A stretch of DNA of 8,720 nucleotides, taken from positions 1 to 8,720 of the forward strand of contig DBMK01000241.1 of the NCBI GenBank assembly GCA_002298885.1, given 5' to 3'. The notes under the pieces are model-generated. The model saw only the letters and a program-made list of their open reading frames with translations, did not search any database and was not told the origin of the DNA. The stretch is from Anaerolineaceae bacterium UBA700 (GTDB taxonomy: Bacteria > Chloroflexota > Anaerolineae > Anaerolineales > Anaerolineaceae). Positions 1 to 6,602 of this stretch are shown here, one piece after another. Position 1 is the stretch's first letter, and each line of letters opens with the position of its first letter. A program made the position numbers and the translations under genes.

Positions 1-28
1 ATTGTCTCACAACCAATATTAATTCATC

Positions 29-57
29 TTTCCGTTTCGAAAAACATCGTATAAAAT
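29..57 (+). promoter_or_regulatory. Candidate promoter upstream of the RidA gene
   Basis: The first ~120 bases are clearly more AT-rich than the rest of the window. A -10-like TAAAAT (52-57) matches the sigma-70 consensus at five of six positions. It lies 17 bases downstream of TTTCCG (29-34), a poor -35 that matches at only three of six. Transcription would start near 64, so the 79-115 inverted repeat would fall in the 5' leader of the RidA mRNA. This rests on consensus matching alone. The AT-rich tract offers other possible -10 boxes, such as TATAAA at 50-55. Confidence 0.3.
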
Positions 58-78
58 GATTAAATAACGATTGAAGTA

Positions 79-115
79 TTTGGGTGTTGTCTGGCGCAGC
101 CAGACAACACCCAAA
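79..115. repeat. Perfect 17-bp inverted repeat with 3-base loop
   Basis: The left arm TTTGGGTGTTGTCTGGC (79-95) is the exact reverse complement of the right arm (99-115), with loop GCA (96-98). A stem this long would be very stable as RNA. The right arm is followed by CTATCATTTTAG rather than a clean run of T, so it is not a textbook intrinsic terminator. It could still terminate a gene upstream of the window. Other readings are a leader hairpin for the RidA operon, a protein-binding palindrome, or a dispersed repeat. The structure is seen directly; the role is open. Confidence 0.85.
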
Positions 116-142
116 CTATCATTTTAGAGACGGAGGCGCGGT

Positions 143-523
143 ATGGAGAAGCAGATTGTCGTCGTGGAGAATGGGCCGAAGGCGATTGGGCCGTATTCAT
201 TGGGAGTAAAAGCCGGGCAGTTATTATTCGTTTCGGGACAGCTCGGCCTGGACCCGGCAACTGGCGACTTTGTTGATGGCGGGGTGGAGGCTGAGACGCG
301 CCAGGCGCTGACAAACCTTAAAGCGATTCTAGAAGCGGGCGGCTGCACCCTAAAGAAGGTGGTCAAGACGACGGTTTTCCTGCGCGATATCACCGATTTT
401 GGCAAAATGAACGCGGTCTACGCCGAGTTCTTCCCTGAGAATCCGCCAGCCCGTTCCACCGTGCAAGTGGCGGCACTGCCGCGCAACGGCGCAGTCGAGA
501 TCGAGGTAACCGCGCTGCTCTGA
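143..523 (+). CDS. ridA: RidA family reactive intermediate/imine deaminase
   Basis: This 126-residue protein has the usual RidA (YjgF/YER057c/UK114) length and covers the whole domain. RidA proteins are cytosolic homotrimers that hydrolyse reactive enamine/imine intermediates such as 2-aminoacrylate, which PLP enzymes release, to keto acids and ammonia. Visible family marks are AIGPYS near residues 14-19, FVSGQLGLDP at 29-38, PPARSTVQV at 101-109 and VEIEVTAL at the end. Arg104 and Glu119 correspond to the catalytic Arg105 and Glu120 of the E. coli proteins, and Tyr18 is also kept. This suggests a true RidA-type deaminase rather than one of the Rid subfamilies lacking the arginine. The ATG is preceded by GGAGG at 132-136 with 6 bases spacing. 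The response regulator starts 2 bases after the stop. A partner enzyme generating the substrate may be the PLP enzyme at 7705-8664, which is inference. Confidence 0.93.
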   Translation: MEKQIVVVENGPKAIGPYSLGVKAGQLLFVSGQLGLDPATGDFVDGGVEAETRQALTNLKAILEAGGCTLKKVVKTTVFLRDITDFGKMNAVYAEFFPENPPARSTVQVAALPRNGAVEIEVTALL

Positions 524-525
524 CC

Positions 526-1209
526 ATGACCTCCGAATTGATCCTGCTCGTGGATGACGAAGCCAGCATCGTGCAGCTCGCCCAATTGTACCTGGAGCGG
601 GACGGTTTCCGCACCCAATCCGTGGGCGACGGCTTGCAGGCGTTTGAGTTGATCCGAACGACTCGGCCCGACCTGGTGGTGCTGGATATCATGCTGCCGG
701 GGATCGATGGGCTGGAGGTCTGCCGCCGGGTGCGCGGCGAGAAGAACCAGGTGCCCATCCTCATGCTGACGGCGCGCGACGAGGATATCGACAAGATCGT
801 GGGCCTGGAGCTGGGCGCCGACGACTACATGACCAAGCCGTTCAACCCGCGCGAGCTGGTGGCGCGGGTCAAGGCCATCCTGCGCCGCAGCGAGCGCACC
901 CAGGCCGAAGCCTCTGAGGCGGCCATCCGCCTGGGCGACCTGCTGATCGACCCCGCCCGCCACGAGGTGACCTGCCGGGGAGTGGAGGTCGAGCTGCGCA
1001 CCCAGGAATTCGAGGTGCTGCTGGCGTTGGCCCGGCATCGCAGCCTGGTGCTATCCCGCGAGCAGTTGCTCAACCTGGCCTGGGGTTACGATTTTTATGG
1101 CCAAACGCGCACGGTCGATGTACATATTGCGCAACTGCGGCGCAAGCTGGCGGGCAGCAGCGTGCGCATTGAAACGGTGACTGGCGTGGGCTACAAGCTG
1201 GTTTATTAA
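526..1209 (+). CDS. OmpR/PhoB-family response regulator
   Basis: This 227-residue protein is a DNA-binding transcription regulator of a two-component system. The N-terminal receiver domain (about residues 4-118) has the acidic pair Asp10-Asp11, the phospho-acceptor Asp54 in VVLDIMLPG, Thr82 in LMLTAR and Lys104 in the DYMTKPF motif, so all residues for phosphorylation and switching are present. The C-terminal winged-helix domain (about 132-227) has the typical ELRTQEFEVLLALARH and RTVDVHIAQLRRKL segments and ends with the GVGYKL hairpin. Domain order and length are standard for the family. The gene starts 2 bases after ridA, and its TAA stop shares one base with the ATG of the adjacent histidine kinase, its expected cognate partner. 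Target genes cannot be read from the sequence; autoregulation of this cluster is plausible but unproven. No missing key residue was seen. Confidence 0.96.
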   Translation: MTSELILLVDDEASIVQLAQLYLERDGFRTQSVGDGLQAFELIRTTRPDLVVLDIMLPGIDGLEVCRRVRGEKNQVPILMLTARDEDIDKIVGLELGADDYMTKPFNPRELVARVKAILRRSERTQAEASEAAIRLGDLLIDPARHEVTCRGVEVELRTQEFEVLLALARHRSLVLSREQLLNLAWGYDFYGQTRTVDVHIAQLRRKLAGSSVRIETVTGVGYKLVY

Positions 1210-2657
1210 TGTTCTCCTCTCTTCGCTCGCGGTTGTGGATCAGCTACGTCTTCCTGACGCTGGCGGCGCTGGTGATCATGCTGTTCGGGCTGGTGGTCGC
1301 GCTGCAGCGCAACTCGCTGCTGTACCGCTCGACCGTGCTGAAGATGCGCGTCGCCGAAAGTGCGGTCACCCAGCGCCTGGAAAACCTGCCGCTGCCCAGC
1401 GGCCCGCTGGCGGGGGCGCGGGTCCAGGCCGTGCTGCAGACGCAGGCTAACAACCGCCAACTGCGCATCTCCATCCTCAACGCCGACGGCTCGGTTGCCC
1501 TGGACGAGGGAGTCGGCAGTACCAACCCGCTGCCTGTCCCCAAACTGCCCTTTGCGACGACCGATGCCGACCCGAACCAGGCACTGCTGATCAAAGATGC
1601 ACAGAACGTCGAATGGCTGTATATTTTGCACGCCCTGGACGACCAGCACTACCTGATGATTTCGACCCCGCGCCCGACCCTGCCCTTGCGCCAGATCCTG
1701 GGTGCTGATATCCTGGTGCCTTTCCTCCAGGCAGGTCTGGTAGCGCTGGCGCTTTCGGTCCTCCTCAGCCTGGCCCTGGGGCAGTGGATATCCAACCCGC
1801 TGCAGCGAATGGCCGCTTCGGCGCGCCGGATGGCCGAGGGGCAGTACGACGCCATCCAGCCCTCGGGTCCCAGGGAGACCCACCAGTTGGCTGAAGCTTT
1901 GAATGAAATGGCCCGCCGGGTGGAGGTCAGCCAGGGCTCGCAGCGCGAATTTATCGCCAACGTATCCCACGAGCTGAAGACGCCGCTGACCTCTATCCAG
2001 GGCTTCGCCCAGGCGATCCTGGATGGGGCCGCCCAGACGCCCGAAGCCTTGCACCAGGCAGCCAACGTCATATTCACGGAAGCCGGACGCATGCACCGCC
2101 TGGTAATGGACCTGCTGATCCTGGCTCGGCTCGAAGCCGGCACGGCAGACCTGCAGCGGGCGCCGGTCGACCTGGGACTGCTGCTCAAGAACGTGGTCGA
2201 GAAATTCCGCCTGCAGGCAGAGCAAAGCCAGATCCGCCTCGATCTCGAGCTGGCCCCGCTTTCCCAGATCATCGGAGACGGCGACCGTTTATCCCAGGTC
2301 TTCACCAACCTGGTCGACAATGCGCTCAAGTTCACGCCCGCCGGGGGCAGGGTGGTGGTCGCTGCCGCCCTGGCGGACGGCATGGCCGTGGTGCGGGTGA
2401 AGGATAACGGGGCCGGGATTGCTCCCGAGGACCAAAAACGTATATTCGAGCGCTTCTACCAGGTAGACAAAAGCCGCAAGGGCGGCAGCCGGCGCGGGGT
2501 GGGCCTGGGGCTGTCGATTGCCGTGCAGATCGTGCAGAGCCACGGCGGACAGATCGCCGTACAGAGCGCCCCTGGGCAAGGCAGCGTATTCTCGGTGAGC
2601 CTGCCGGTCGTTCGCCCGGACGACCAGACCCTATCCATGCGGAGGCCGGCGCTTTGA
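1209..2657 (+). CDS. Membrane sensor histidine kinase, HAMP type
   Basis: This 482-residue protein is the probable cognate sensor of the upstream regulator. Order of parts: transmembrane helix 1 (about 10-32), an extracytoplasmic region of about 135 residues, transmembrane helix 2 (about 168-190), a HAMP linker (about 191-243), a dimerisation/phosphoacceptor domain with the H-box NVSHELKTPLTSIQGF whose phosphorylated residue is His254, and a HATPase domain. The ATP-binding motifs are complete: N-box around Asn367-Asn371 (NLVDN), G1 DNGAG at 399-403, an F-box-like RIFERFYQVDK, and G2 GVGLGL at 430-435. Gene order, architecture and the kinase core are those of the PhoR/ResE/BaeS type. The sensor region contains a segment resembling a PAS-like or Cache-like fold (RISILNADGSVALDEG), but I cannot assign it or name a ligand. 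The 3' end overlaps the glycosyltransferase start by 4 bases, tying signalling to envelope genes. Confidence 0.95.
   Translation: MFSSLRSRLWISYVFLTLAALVIMLFGLVVALQRNSLLYRSTVLKMRVAESAVTQRLENLPLPSGPLAGARVQAVLQTQANNRQLRISILNADGSVALDEGVGSTNPLPVPKLPFATTDADPNQALLIKDAQNVEWLYILHALDDQHYLMISTPRPTLPLRQILGADILVPFLQAGLVALALSVLLSLALGQWISNPLQRMAASARRMAEGQYDAIQPSGPRETHQLAEALNEMARRVEVSQGSQREFIANVSHELKTPLTSIQGFAQAILDGAAQTPEALHQAANVIFTEAGRMHRLVMDLLILARLEAGTADLQRAPVDLGLLLKNVVEKFRLQAEQSQIRLDLELAPLSQIIGDGDRLSQVFTNLVDNALKFTPAGGRVVVAAALADGMAVVRVKDNGAGIAPEDQKRIFERFYQVDKSRKGGSRRGVGLGLSIAVQIVQSHGGQIAVQSAPGQGSVFSVSLPVVRPDDQTLSMRRPAL
2641..2645 (+). promoter_or_regulatory. Ribosome binding site for a TTG start
   Basis: GGAGG lies inside the last codons of the kinase gene, 8 bases before TTG at 2654. 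It supports TTG as the start of the glycosyltransferase. The next in-frame candidate, GTG at residue 10, would remove the first beta strand of the nucleotide-binding fold. Confidence 0.7.
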
Positions 2658-3652
2658 ACCCCGAATTATCCGTCATCGTGCCCTGTTACAACGAGGAGAA
2701 GACCATCGGCTTGCTGCTGGACGCAATTTACTGCCAGGATTTCCCGCGCCAGCATTTCGAGGTGGTGATCGCCGACGGCCTGTCCACCGACCGCACGCGC
2801 CAGGTGGTGGCCGATTACCAGGCCGCCCACCCCGACCTGGAGGTGCGCATCGTCGAGAATCCCCAGCGGAGCATCCCGGCGGCCGTGAACACGGCCATCC
2901 AGGTCAGCCAGGGGGCAACTATCCTGCGACTGGACGCTCACTCGGTACCCGCCCCGGATTATTTCAAACGCAGCCTGGCGGCCTTGCAAGCGGGACTAGG
3001 GGATAACGTCGGCGGAGTGTGGCAGATCGAGCCGGGCGGGAAAAGCTGGCTGGCGCGCTCGATTGCCGCTGCCGCGGCCCATCCCTTGGGGGTCGGCGAC
3101 GCTCTGTACCGTTACGCCTCGCAGGCCGGCGCGGTGGATACCGTCCCCTTCGGCTGCTTCCGGCGGGCGTTGATCGATAAGATCGGCCCGTTCGACGAGA
3201 GCCTGCTGACCAACGAGGATTATGAGTTTAACACCCGCATCCGGCAGGGCGGGGGCAGGGTGTGGCTTGACCCGGCGATCCGCTCGGTGTATTTCGCCCG
3301 CGCTGACCTGCCGGCGCTGGCGCGCCAGTATTTCCGCTACGGGTACTGGAAATACCGCATGCTCCGGCGTTATCCGGGCACAGTGCGATGGCGCCAGGCG
3401 CTGCCGCCGGCTTTCGTGCTCAGCCTGCTCGGGTGGCTGGCGTTGGCCTTTTTTTGGCCGCCGGCGCGGCTGCTTCTGGCGGCCGAGGTCGGGTTGTACT
3501 TTTTAGTCCTGCTGCTGGCCGGAATTCGGCTGGCTGCCCGGCGCAAGGATTGGAGTCTCGCCGTGGGTGTGCCGCTGGCGATCTGCGTCATGCATTTGAG
3601 CTGGGGCGGGGGGTTCCTGGCCAGTGTGGTACAATCTGTTTTACATTTATGA
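2654..3652 (+). CDS. Family 2 glycosyltransferase, ExoA-like, membrane-associated
   Basis: This 332-residue inverting glycosyltransferase probably adds a sugar from a nucleotide donor to a lipid-linked saccharide on the inner face of the membrane. The GT-A domain opens with LSVIVPCYNEEKTI (5-18), then VIADGLSTDRT (38-48) for nucleotide binding. The metal-binding position reads Asp94-Ala95-His96 rather than a plain DxD; this DAH form is familiar from the ExoA subgroup of succinoglycan biosynthesis enzymes. The probable catalytic acid lies in NEDYEFN (Asn187-Glu188-Asp189). The FRYGYWKYRMLRRYP stretch and about three hydrophobic helices after residue 253 also fit ExoA-like proteins. It starts with TTG inside the kinase gene, overlapping its stop by 4 bases, and its own TGA overlaps the next ATG. 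The sugar and acceptor cannot be told from sequence. Capsule, exopolysaccharide or glycolipid synthesis are all possible. Confidence 0.9.
   Translation: MNPELSVIVPCYNEEKTIGLLLDAIYCQDFPRQHFEVVIADGLSTDRTRQVVADYQAAHPDLEVRIVENPQRSIPAAVNTAIQVSQGATILRLDAHSVPAPDYFKRSLAALQAGLGDNVGGVWQIEPGGKSWLARSIAAAAAHPLGVGDALYRYASQAGAVDTVPFGCFRRALIDKIGPFDESLLTNEDYEFNTRIRQGGGRVWLDPAIRSVYFARADLPALARQYFRYGYWKYRMLRRYPGTVRWRQALPPAFVLSLLGWLALAFFWPPARLLLAAEVGLYFLVLLLAGIRLAARRKDWSLAVGVPLAICVMHLSWGGGFLASVVQSVLHL
3625..3635 (+). promoter_or_regulatory. Weak internal promoter candidate
   Basis: TACAAT (3630-3635), preceded by TGTGG, lies in the last codons of the glycosyltransferase gene, 13 bases before the dehydratase ATG. 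It matches a -10 box at five of six positions, but I see no -35 at the right distance in the G-rich sequence upstream. It could provide extra transcription of the dehydratase and downstream genes, but chance is a fair explanation. Confidence 0.2.
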
Positions 3653-5541
3653 GACTAAGACTTAACATCCGCAATCGATACCTTCTGTTCGGCGACCTGG
3701 GCCTGATCATTGTTTCGGTGCTGGGCGCCTTCGTGTTGAGGTTGGAAGTGGGGGCCAGCCTGGTCGATTACCTGCCGGTCGCCTATTGGATGATTGGGGT
3801 GTCCCTGGTCGTCAAGCCGGTTACCTATTACCTGTTCGGCCTTTACCGGCGCATGTGGGTCTACGCCAGCACCCAGGAACTGAAATTGATTTTTGTGGCC
3901 GTGACCGCCGCCGAAATCCCGGTGGCGCTGATCATGCTGGCCCTGTGGCGGATGAACCTGATCTTCAGCTTTTCACGCTCGGTGCAGATCATCGATTGGG
4001 GGCTCTCGCTCCTGCTGGTCGGCGGGCTGCGCCTGTCGATCCGCCTGTTGGCGGAGAGCCTGCACCAAAACGGTTATCACGGTGATTCCAGCCGCCGGAA
4101 GAAATCGATGATCGTCGGCGCAGGCGACGCGGGCGCCCTGGTGGTGCGCGAGCTGCAGAAGAACCCCCAGCTCAACCTGGTGCCGGTGGGCTTTCTGGAC
4201 GATAACCCGGGCAAGCAGCGCCAGCAGCTTTATGGCGTGCCGGTGGTGGGCACGCTGAACGACCTGGCGCGGGTGCTCGACCGGCAGCCGGTGGACGAGG
4301 TAATCATCGCCATCCCCAGCGCGCCGGGGCGCATCGTGCGCCTGGTGGCCGACGTTTGCCGGCTTAAAGGGATTCCTTTCCGCACCATGCCCGGCATTTA
4401 CGAGCTGTTGGGCGGCAAGGTCAGTGTAAGCCGCCTGCGCGAGGTGGATATTACCGACCTGCTGCGCCGCGAGCCCGCCCGAATCCGCGACCAGGAGATC
4501 GGCGAGACATTGAGCGGCCATTCGGTGCTGGTGACGGGCGCCGGCGGCTCGATCGGCCGCGAGCTCTGCCGCCAGATCGCCCGCTGGGGGCCCTCCGAGC
4601 TGCTCATCCTGGGCCACGGCGAAAACAGTATCTTCGAAACCCTGCTCGAGCTGAAGGAGAGCTTCCCGGCCCTGCCGCTGCGCCCAATCATTGCCGACGT
4701 GCGCGATTGGCCGCGCATGTCCAGTATCTTTTCGCAGCACCGCCCCCAGGTTGTATTCCATGCCGCGGCCCACAAGCATGTGCCGTTGATGGAGCAGAAC
4801 GTGGAGGACGCCGTCACCAACAACATCCTTGGCACGCGAAACGTGGTCAACGCCGCCCTGGAGGCCGGGACGGAACGCCTGGTGATGATCTCGACCGATA
4901 AGGCCATCCGCCCGGTCAACGTGATGGGGGCGACCAAGCGGATTGCTGAATCGCTCGTGGTGGATGCCGCCGGGCGTTCCGGGAGACCGTTTACGGTGGT
5001 GCGCTTCGGCAACGTGCTCGGCAGCCGGGGCAGCGTGGTGCCGCTTTTCAAGCGCCAGATCGCCAACGGTGGCCCGATCACGATTACACACCCGGACATG
5101 AAGCGCTTCTTCATGACCATCCCTGAGGCGGTTTACCTGGTGCTGCAGGCCTCGACCATGGGCACCGGCGGCGAAATTTTCGTCCTGAACATGGGCCAGC
5201 AGGTGCGCATCCTCGACCTGGCAGAAGATTTGATCCGCCTGTCCGGATTGGAGCCGGGGCGCGATATCGAGATCGTTTTCACCGGCATCCGACCAGGGGA
5301 AAAATTGAGCGAAGAGCTTTGGGAAGACGGCGACATGCTGCAGAAAACGGCCCACCCGGATATCATGCGCCTGGACTGCAAGGACGATCTGTGCGGGGAT
5401 GGATTGCTCAAGGCGGTGGACGAGCTGATCCACCTGGCCCAGGAGGGCGAAACAACGGCGGTTACTCGCTTGCTGGACGAACACATCCCGGGCTCGGCCG
5501 TTCGCTCGACTCCTCCGCCCGAATTTACATCGATCGAGTAA
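3649..5541 (+). CDS. Membrane nucleotide-sugar 4,6-dehydratase/epimerase (FlaA1/CapD/WbpM-like)
   Basis: This 630-residue protein belongs to the large FlaA1/CapD/PglF/WbpM group, which usually converts UDP-GlcNAc to 4-keto-6-deoxy sugars for surface polysaccharide or glycoprotein glycans. About four transmembrane helices occupy residues 11-132. A first Rossmann-like domain follows with GAGDAG (157-162). The catalytic short-chain dehydrogenase domain begins with TGAGGSIG (296-303). The active site shows Ser415-Thr416-Asp417-Lys418 and NVMGATK, so Met426 stands where classical enzymes have Tyr, with Lys430 conserved. This methionine is typical of the WbpM/PglF dehydratases. An open frame continues upstream to 3388, but that part overlaps the glycosyltransferase and looks non-coding. 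The ATG at 3649, overlapping the previous stop as ATGA, immediately precedes the first membrane helix and is preferred. There is no clear Shine-Dalgarno sequence, so translation probably depends on coupling. Exact sugar substrate is unknown. Confidence 0.93.
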   Translation: MRLRLNIRNRYLLFGDLGLIIVSVLGAFVLRLEVGASLVDYLPVAYWMIGVSLVVKPVTYYLFGLYRRMWVYASTQELKLIFVAVTAAEIPVALIMLALWRMNLIFSFSRSVQIIDWGLSLLLVGGLRLSIRLLAESLHQNGYHGDSSRRKKSMIVGAGDAGALVVRELQKNPQLNLVPVGFLDDNPGKQRQQLYGVPVVGTLNDLARVLDRQPVDEVIIAIPSAPGRIVRLVADVCRLKGIPFRTMPGIYELLGGKVSVSRLREVDITDLLRREPARIRDQEIGETLSGHSVLVTGAGGSIGRELCRQIARWGPSELLILGHGENSIFETLLELKESFPALPLRPIIADVRDWPRMSSIFSQHRPQVVFHAAAHKHVPLMEQNVEDAVTNNILGTRNVVNAALEAGTERLVMISTDKAIRPVNVMGATKRIAESLVVDAAGRSGRPFTVVRFGNVLGSRGSVVPLFKRQIANGGPITITHPDMKRFFMTIPEAVYLVLQASTMGTGGEIFVLNMGQQVRILDLAEDLIRLSGLEPGRDIEIVFTGIRPGEKLSEELWEDGDMLQKTAHPDIMRLDCKDDLCGDGLLKAVDELIHLAQEGETTAVTRLLDEHIPGSAVRSTPPPEFTSIE

Positions 5542-5561
5542 GCCGGAAATGAATTATGGAC

Positions 5562-5586
5562 CTGACAGGTTTTTGAAACCTGTCAG
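5562..5586. repeat. Perfect 11-bp inverted repeat in the intergenic gap
   Basis: CTGACAGGTTT (5562-5572) and AAACCTGTCAG (5576-5586) are exact reverse complements around the loop TTG. After one mismatch the stem can extend by two more pairs (GA at 5559-5560 with TC at 5588-5589). It lies in the only sizeable gap (77 bases) of the cluster. The following TCTTTATCCC is only mildly T-rich, so termination would be partial at best. The ACCTGACAGGTTT...AAACCTGTCAG pattern resembles short palindromes that I recall as dispersed intergenic repeats in some bacterial genomes; that memory is not verified here. Confidence 0.8.
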
Positions 5587-5618
5587 ATCTTTATCCCAAA
5601 GAAACTTCGACTATCCTT

Positions 5619-6602
5619 ATGCAGACCGATGCCTGGCTTGATTTCTTGAACCGCCATCCCGAAGCGCACATTTTGCAGACGGCCGCCTGGGGCCAATTGA
5701 AGTCCGGGTTTGGCTGGGCGAGCGAATTTGTGCGTGTTGGCAACTGCGGCTGCCAGGTGCTGTTCCGGCGCCTGCCGCTGGGATTCAGCTTCGCCTACGT
5801 CCCCAAGGGGCCGCTGGGCCAGGGCTGGCGCAGCCTGTGGCCGGAAGTGGACCGGGTCTGCCGCCGGCGCCGGGCAATTTTTCTGAAAGTGGAGCCAGAC
5901 TGCTGGGATTCGGACCTTGCGGCCATCGAGCCGGATATGGCCGGGTTCATTCCATCGACCCCCATTCAGCCTTACCGCAGCGCGGTGGTCAGCCTGCAGG
6001 GCAGCGAGGACGACTGGCTGGCGCGCATGAAACAAAAAACGCGCTACAACATTCATCTGGCGCAGCGCAAGGGCGTGGTGGTCAGGCCGGGCAGCGCAGT
6101 GCGCTCCTTCCACGAACTGATGACGGTGACCGGGCGGCGGGATGGGTTCGGGGTGCATTCCCTCAAGTATTACCAGCGCGCCTACGACCTGTTTGCGATG
6201 GAGAGCCACTGCAACCTGTTGGAAGCCGATTTCGAGGGCAAATTGCTGGCGGCGCTGATGGTCTTTACCTGGGGCCAGCGCGCCTGGTATTTTTACGGCG
6301 CTTCCTCCGACGAAGAGCGCAACCGCATGCCGACCTACCTGCTGCAGTGGGAGGCCATGCGCTGGGCGGCCAGCCAGGGCTGTCTGGAATACGACCTGTG
6401 GGGCGTTCCGGACGTGGACGAAGCCGAGTTGGAGCAGAAATTTGCCGGGCGCTCGGACGGGCTGTGGGGTGTCTACCGCTTCAAGCGCGGTTTTGGTGGC
6501 GAGATCCGGCGCACGGCCGGGGCCTGGGACCGGGTTTACATGCCGGCGCTCTACAGGTTCTTCCGCTGGTGGACTTCGAAGAGAGGTGGTGAGGGGGGAT
6601 GA
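5619..6602 (+). CDS. FemAB/FemX-like aminoacyltransferase, first paralogue
   Basis: This 327-residue protein is a GNAT-fold member of the FemABX family, which uses aminoacyl-tRNA to add amino acids to the peptidoglycan stem (interpeptide bridge) or related acceptors. Family marks are QTAAWGQLKSGFGW (20-33), AYVPKGPLG, RRRAIFLKVEP, KQKTRYNIHLAQRKG (138-152), WYFYGASS, YLLQWEAM (240-247), YDLWGVPD (258-265) and GVYRFKRGFGG near the end. It is shorter than staphylococcal FemA (about 420 residues) and seems to lack the long antiparallel coiled-coil arm, as in the compact FemX of Weissella. The chosen ATG is the first usable one: the in-frame ATG at 5556 hits a stop after six codons. No good Shine-Dalgarno sequence is visible. 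It overlaps a paralogue by 4 bases. The amino acid and acceptor are not deducible; a role outside peptidoglycan, such as modifying a surface polymer, is possible. Confidence 0.9.
   Translation: MQTDAWLDFLNRHPEAHILQTAAWGQLKSGFGWASEFVRVGNCGCQVLFRRLPLGFSFAYVPKGPLGQGWRSLWPEVDRVCRRRRAIFLKVEPDCWDSDLAAIEPDMAGFIPSTPIQPYRSAVVSLQGSEDDWLARMKQKTRYNIHLAQRKGVVVRPGSAVRSFHELMTVTGRRDGFGVHSLKYYQRAYDLFAMESHCNLLEADFEGKLLAALMVFTWGQRAWYFYGASSDEERNRMPTYLLQWEAMRWAASQGCLEYDLWGVPDVDEAELEQKFAGRSDGLWGVYRFKRGFGGEIRRTAGAWDRVYMPALYRFFRWWTSKRGGEGG

Noticed and set aside
79..125. Intrinsic terminator formed by the 17-bp stem
   Set aside because: The stem is strong, but the bases after it are mixed with only a short TTTT, so a standard terminator call is not justified; it is listed as a repeat instead.
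1206..2225. Minus-strand open frame of 339 codons opposite the histidine kinase
   Set aside because: The composition is that of an antisense shadow, and the plus strand encodes all kinase motifs.
3449..3455. Run of seven T in the glycosyltransferase gene as a frameshift or slippage site
   Set aside because: The frame continues intact through typical membrane helices to an overlapping stop, so there is no evidence of an error or programmed shift.
3388..3648. N-terminal extension of the dehydratase frame by 87 codons
   Set aside because: It overlaps the glycosyltransferase, has Gly/Ala/Arg-rich shadow composition, and the ATG at 3649 directly precedes the first membrane helix of the family.
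3973..5484. Long minus-strand open frame of 503 codons opposite the dehydratase gene
   Set aside because: It has no recognisable domain, is rich in His, Gln, Arg and Ala as expected for the reverse of GC-rich codons, and lies wholly opposite a clear conserved gene.
5549..5641. Possible 30-codon leader peptide starting with ATG at 5549 and overlapping the first FemAB start
   Set aside because: There is no convincing ribosome site, it runs through the hairpin, and its sequence shows no sign of selection.
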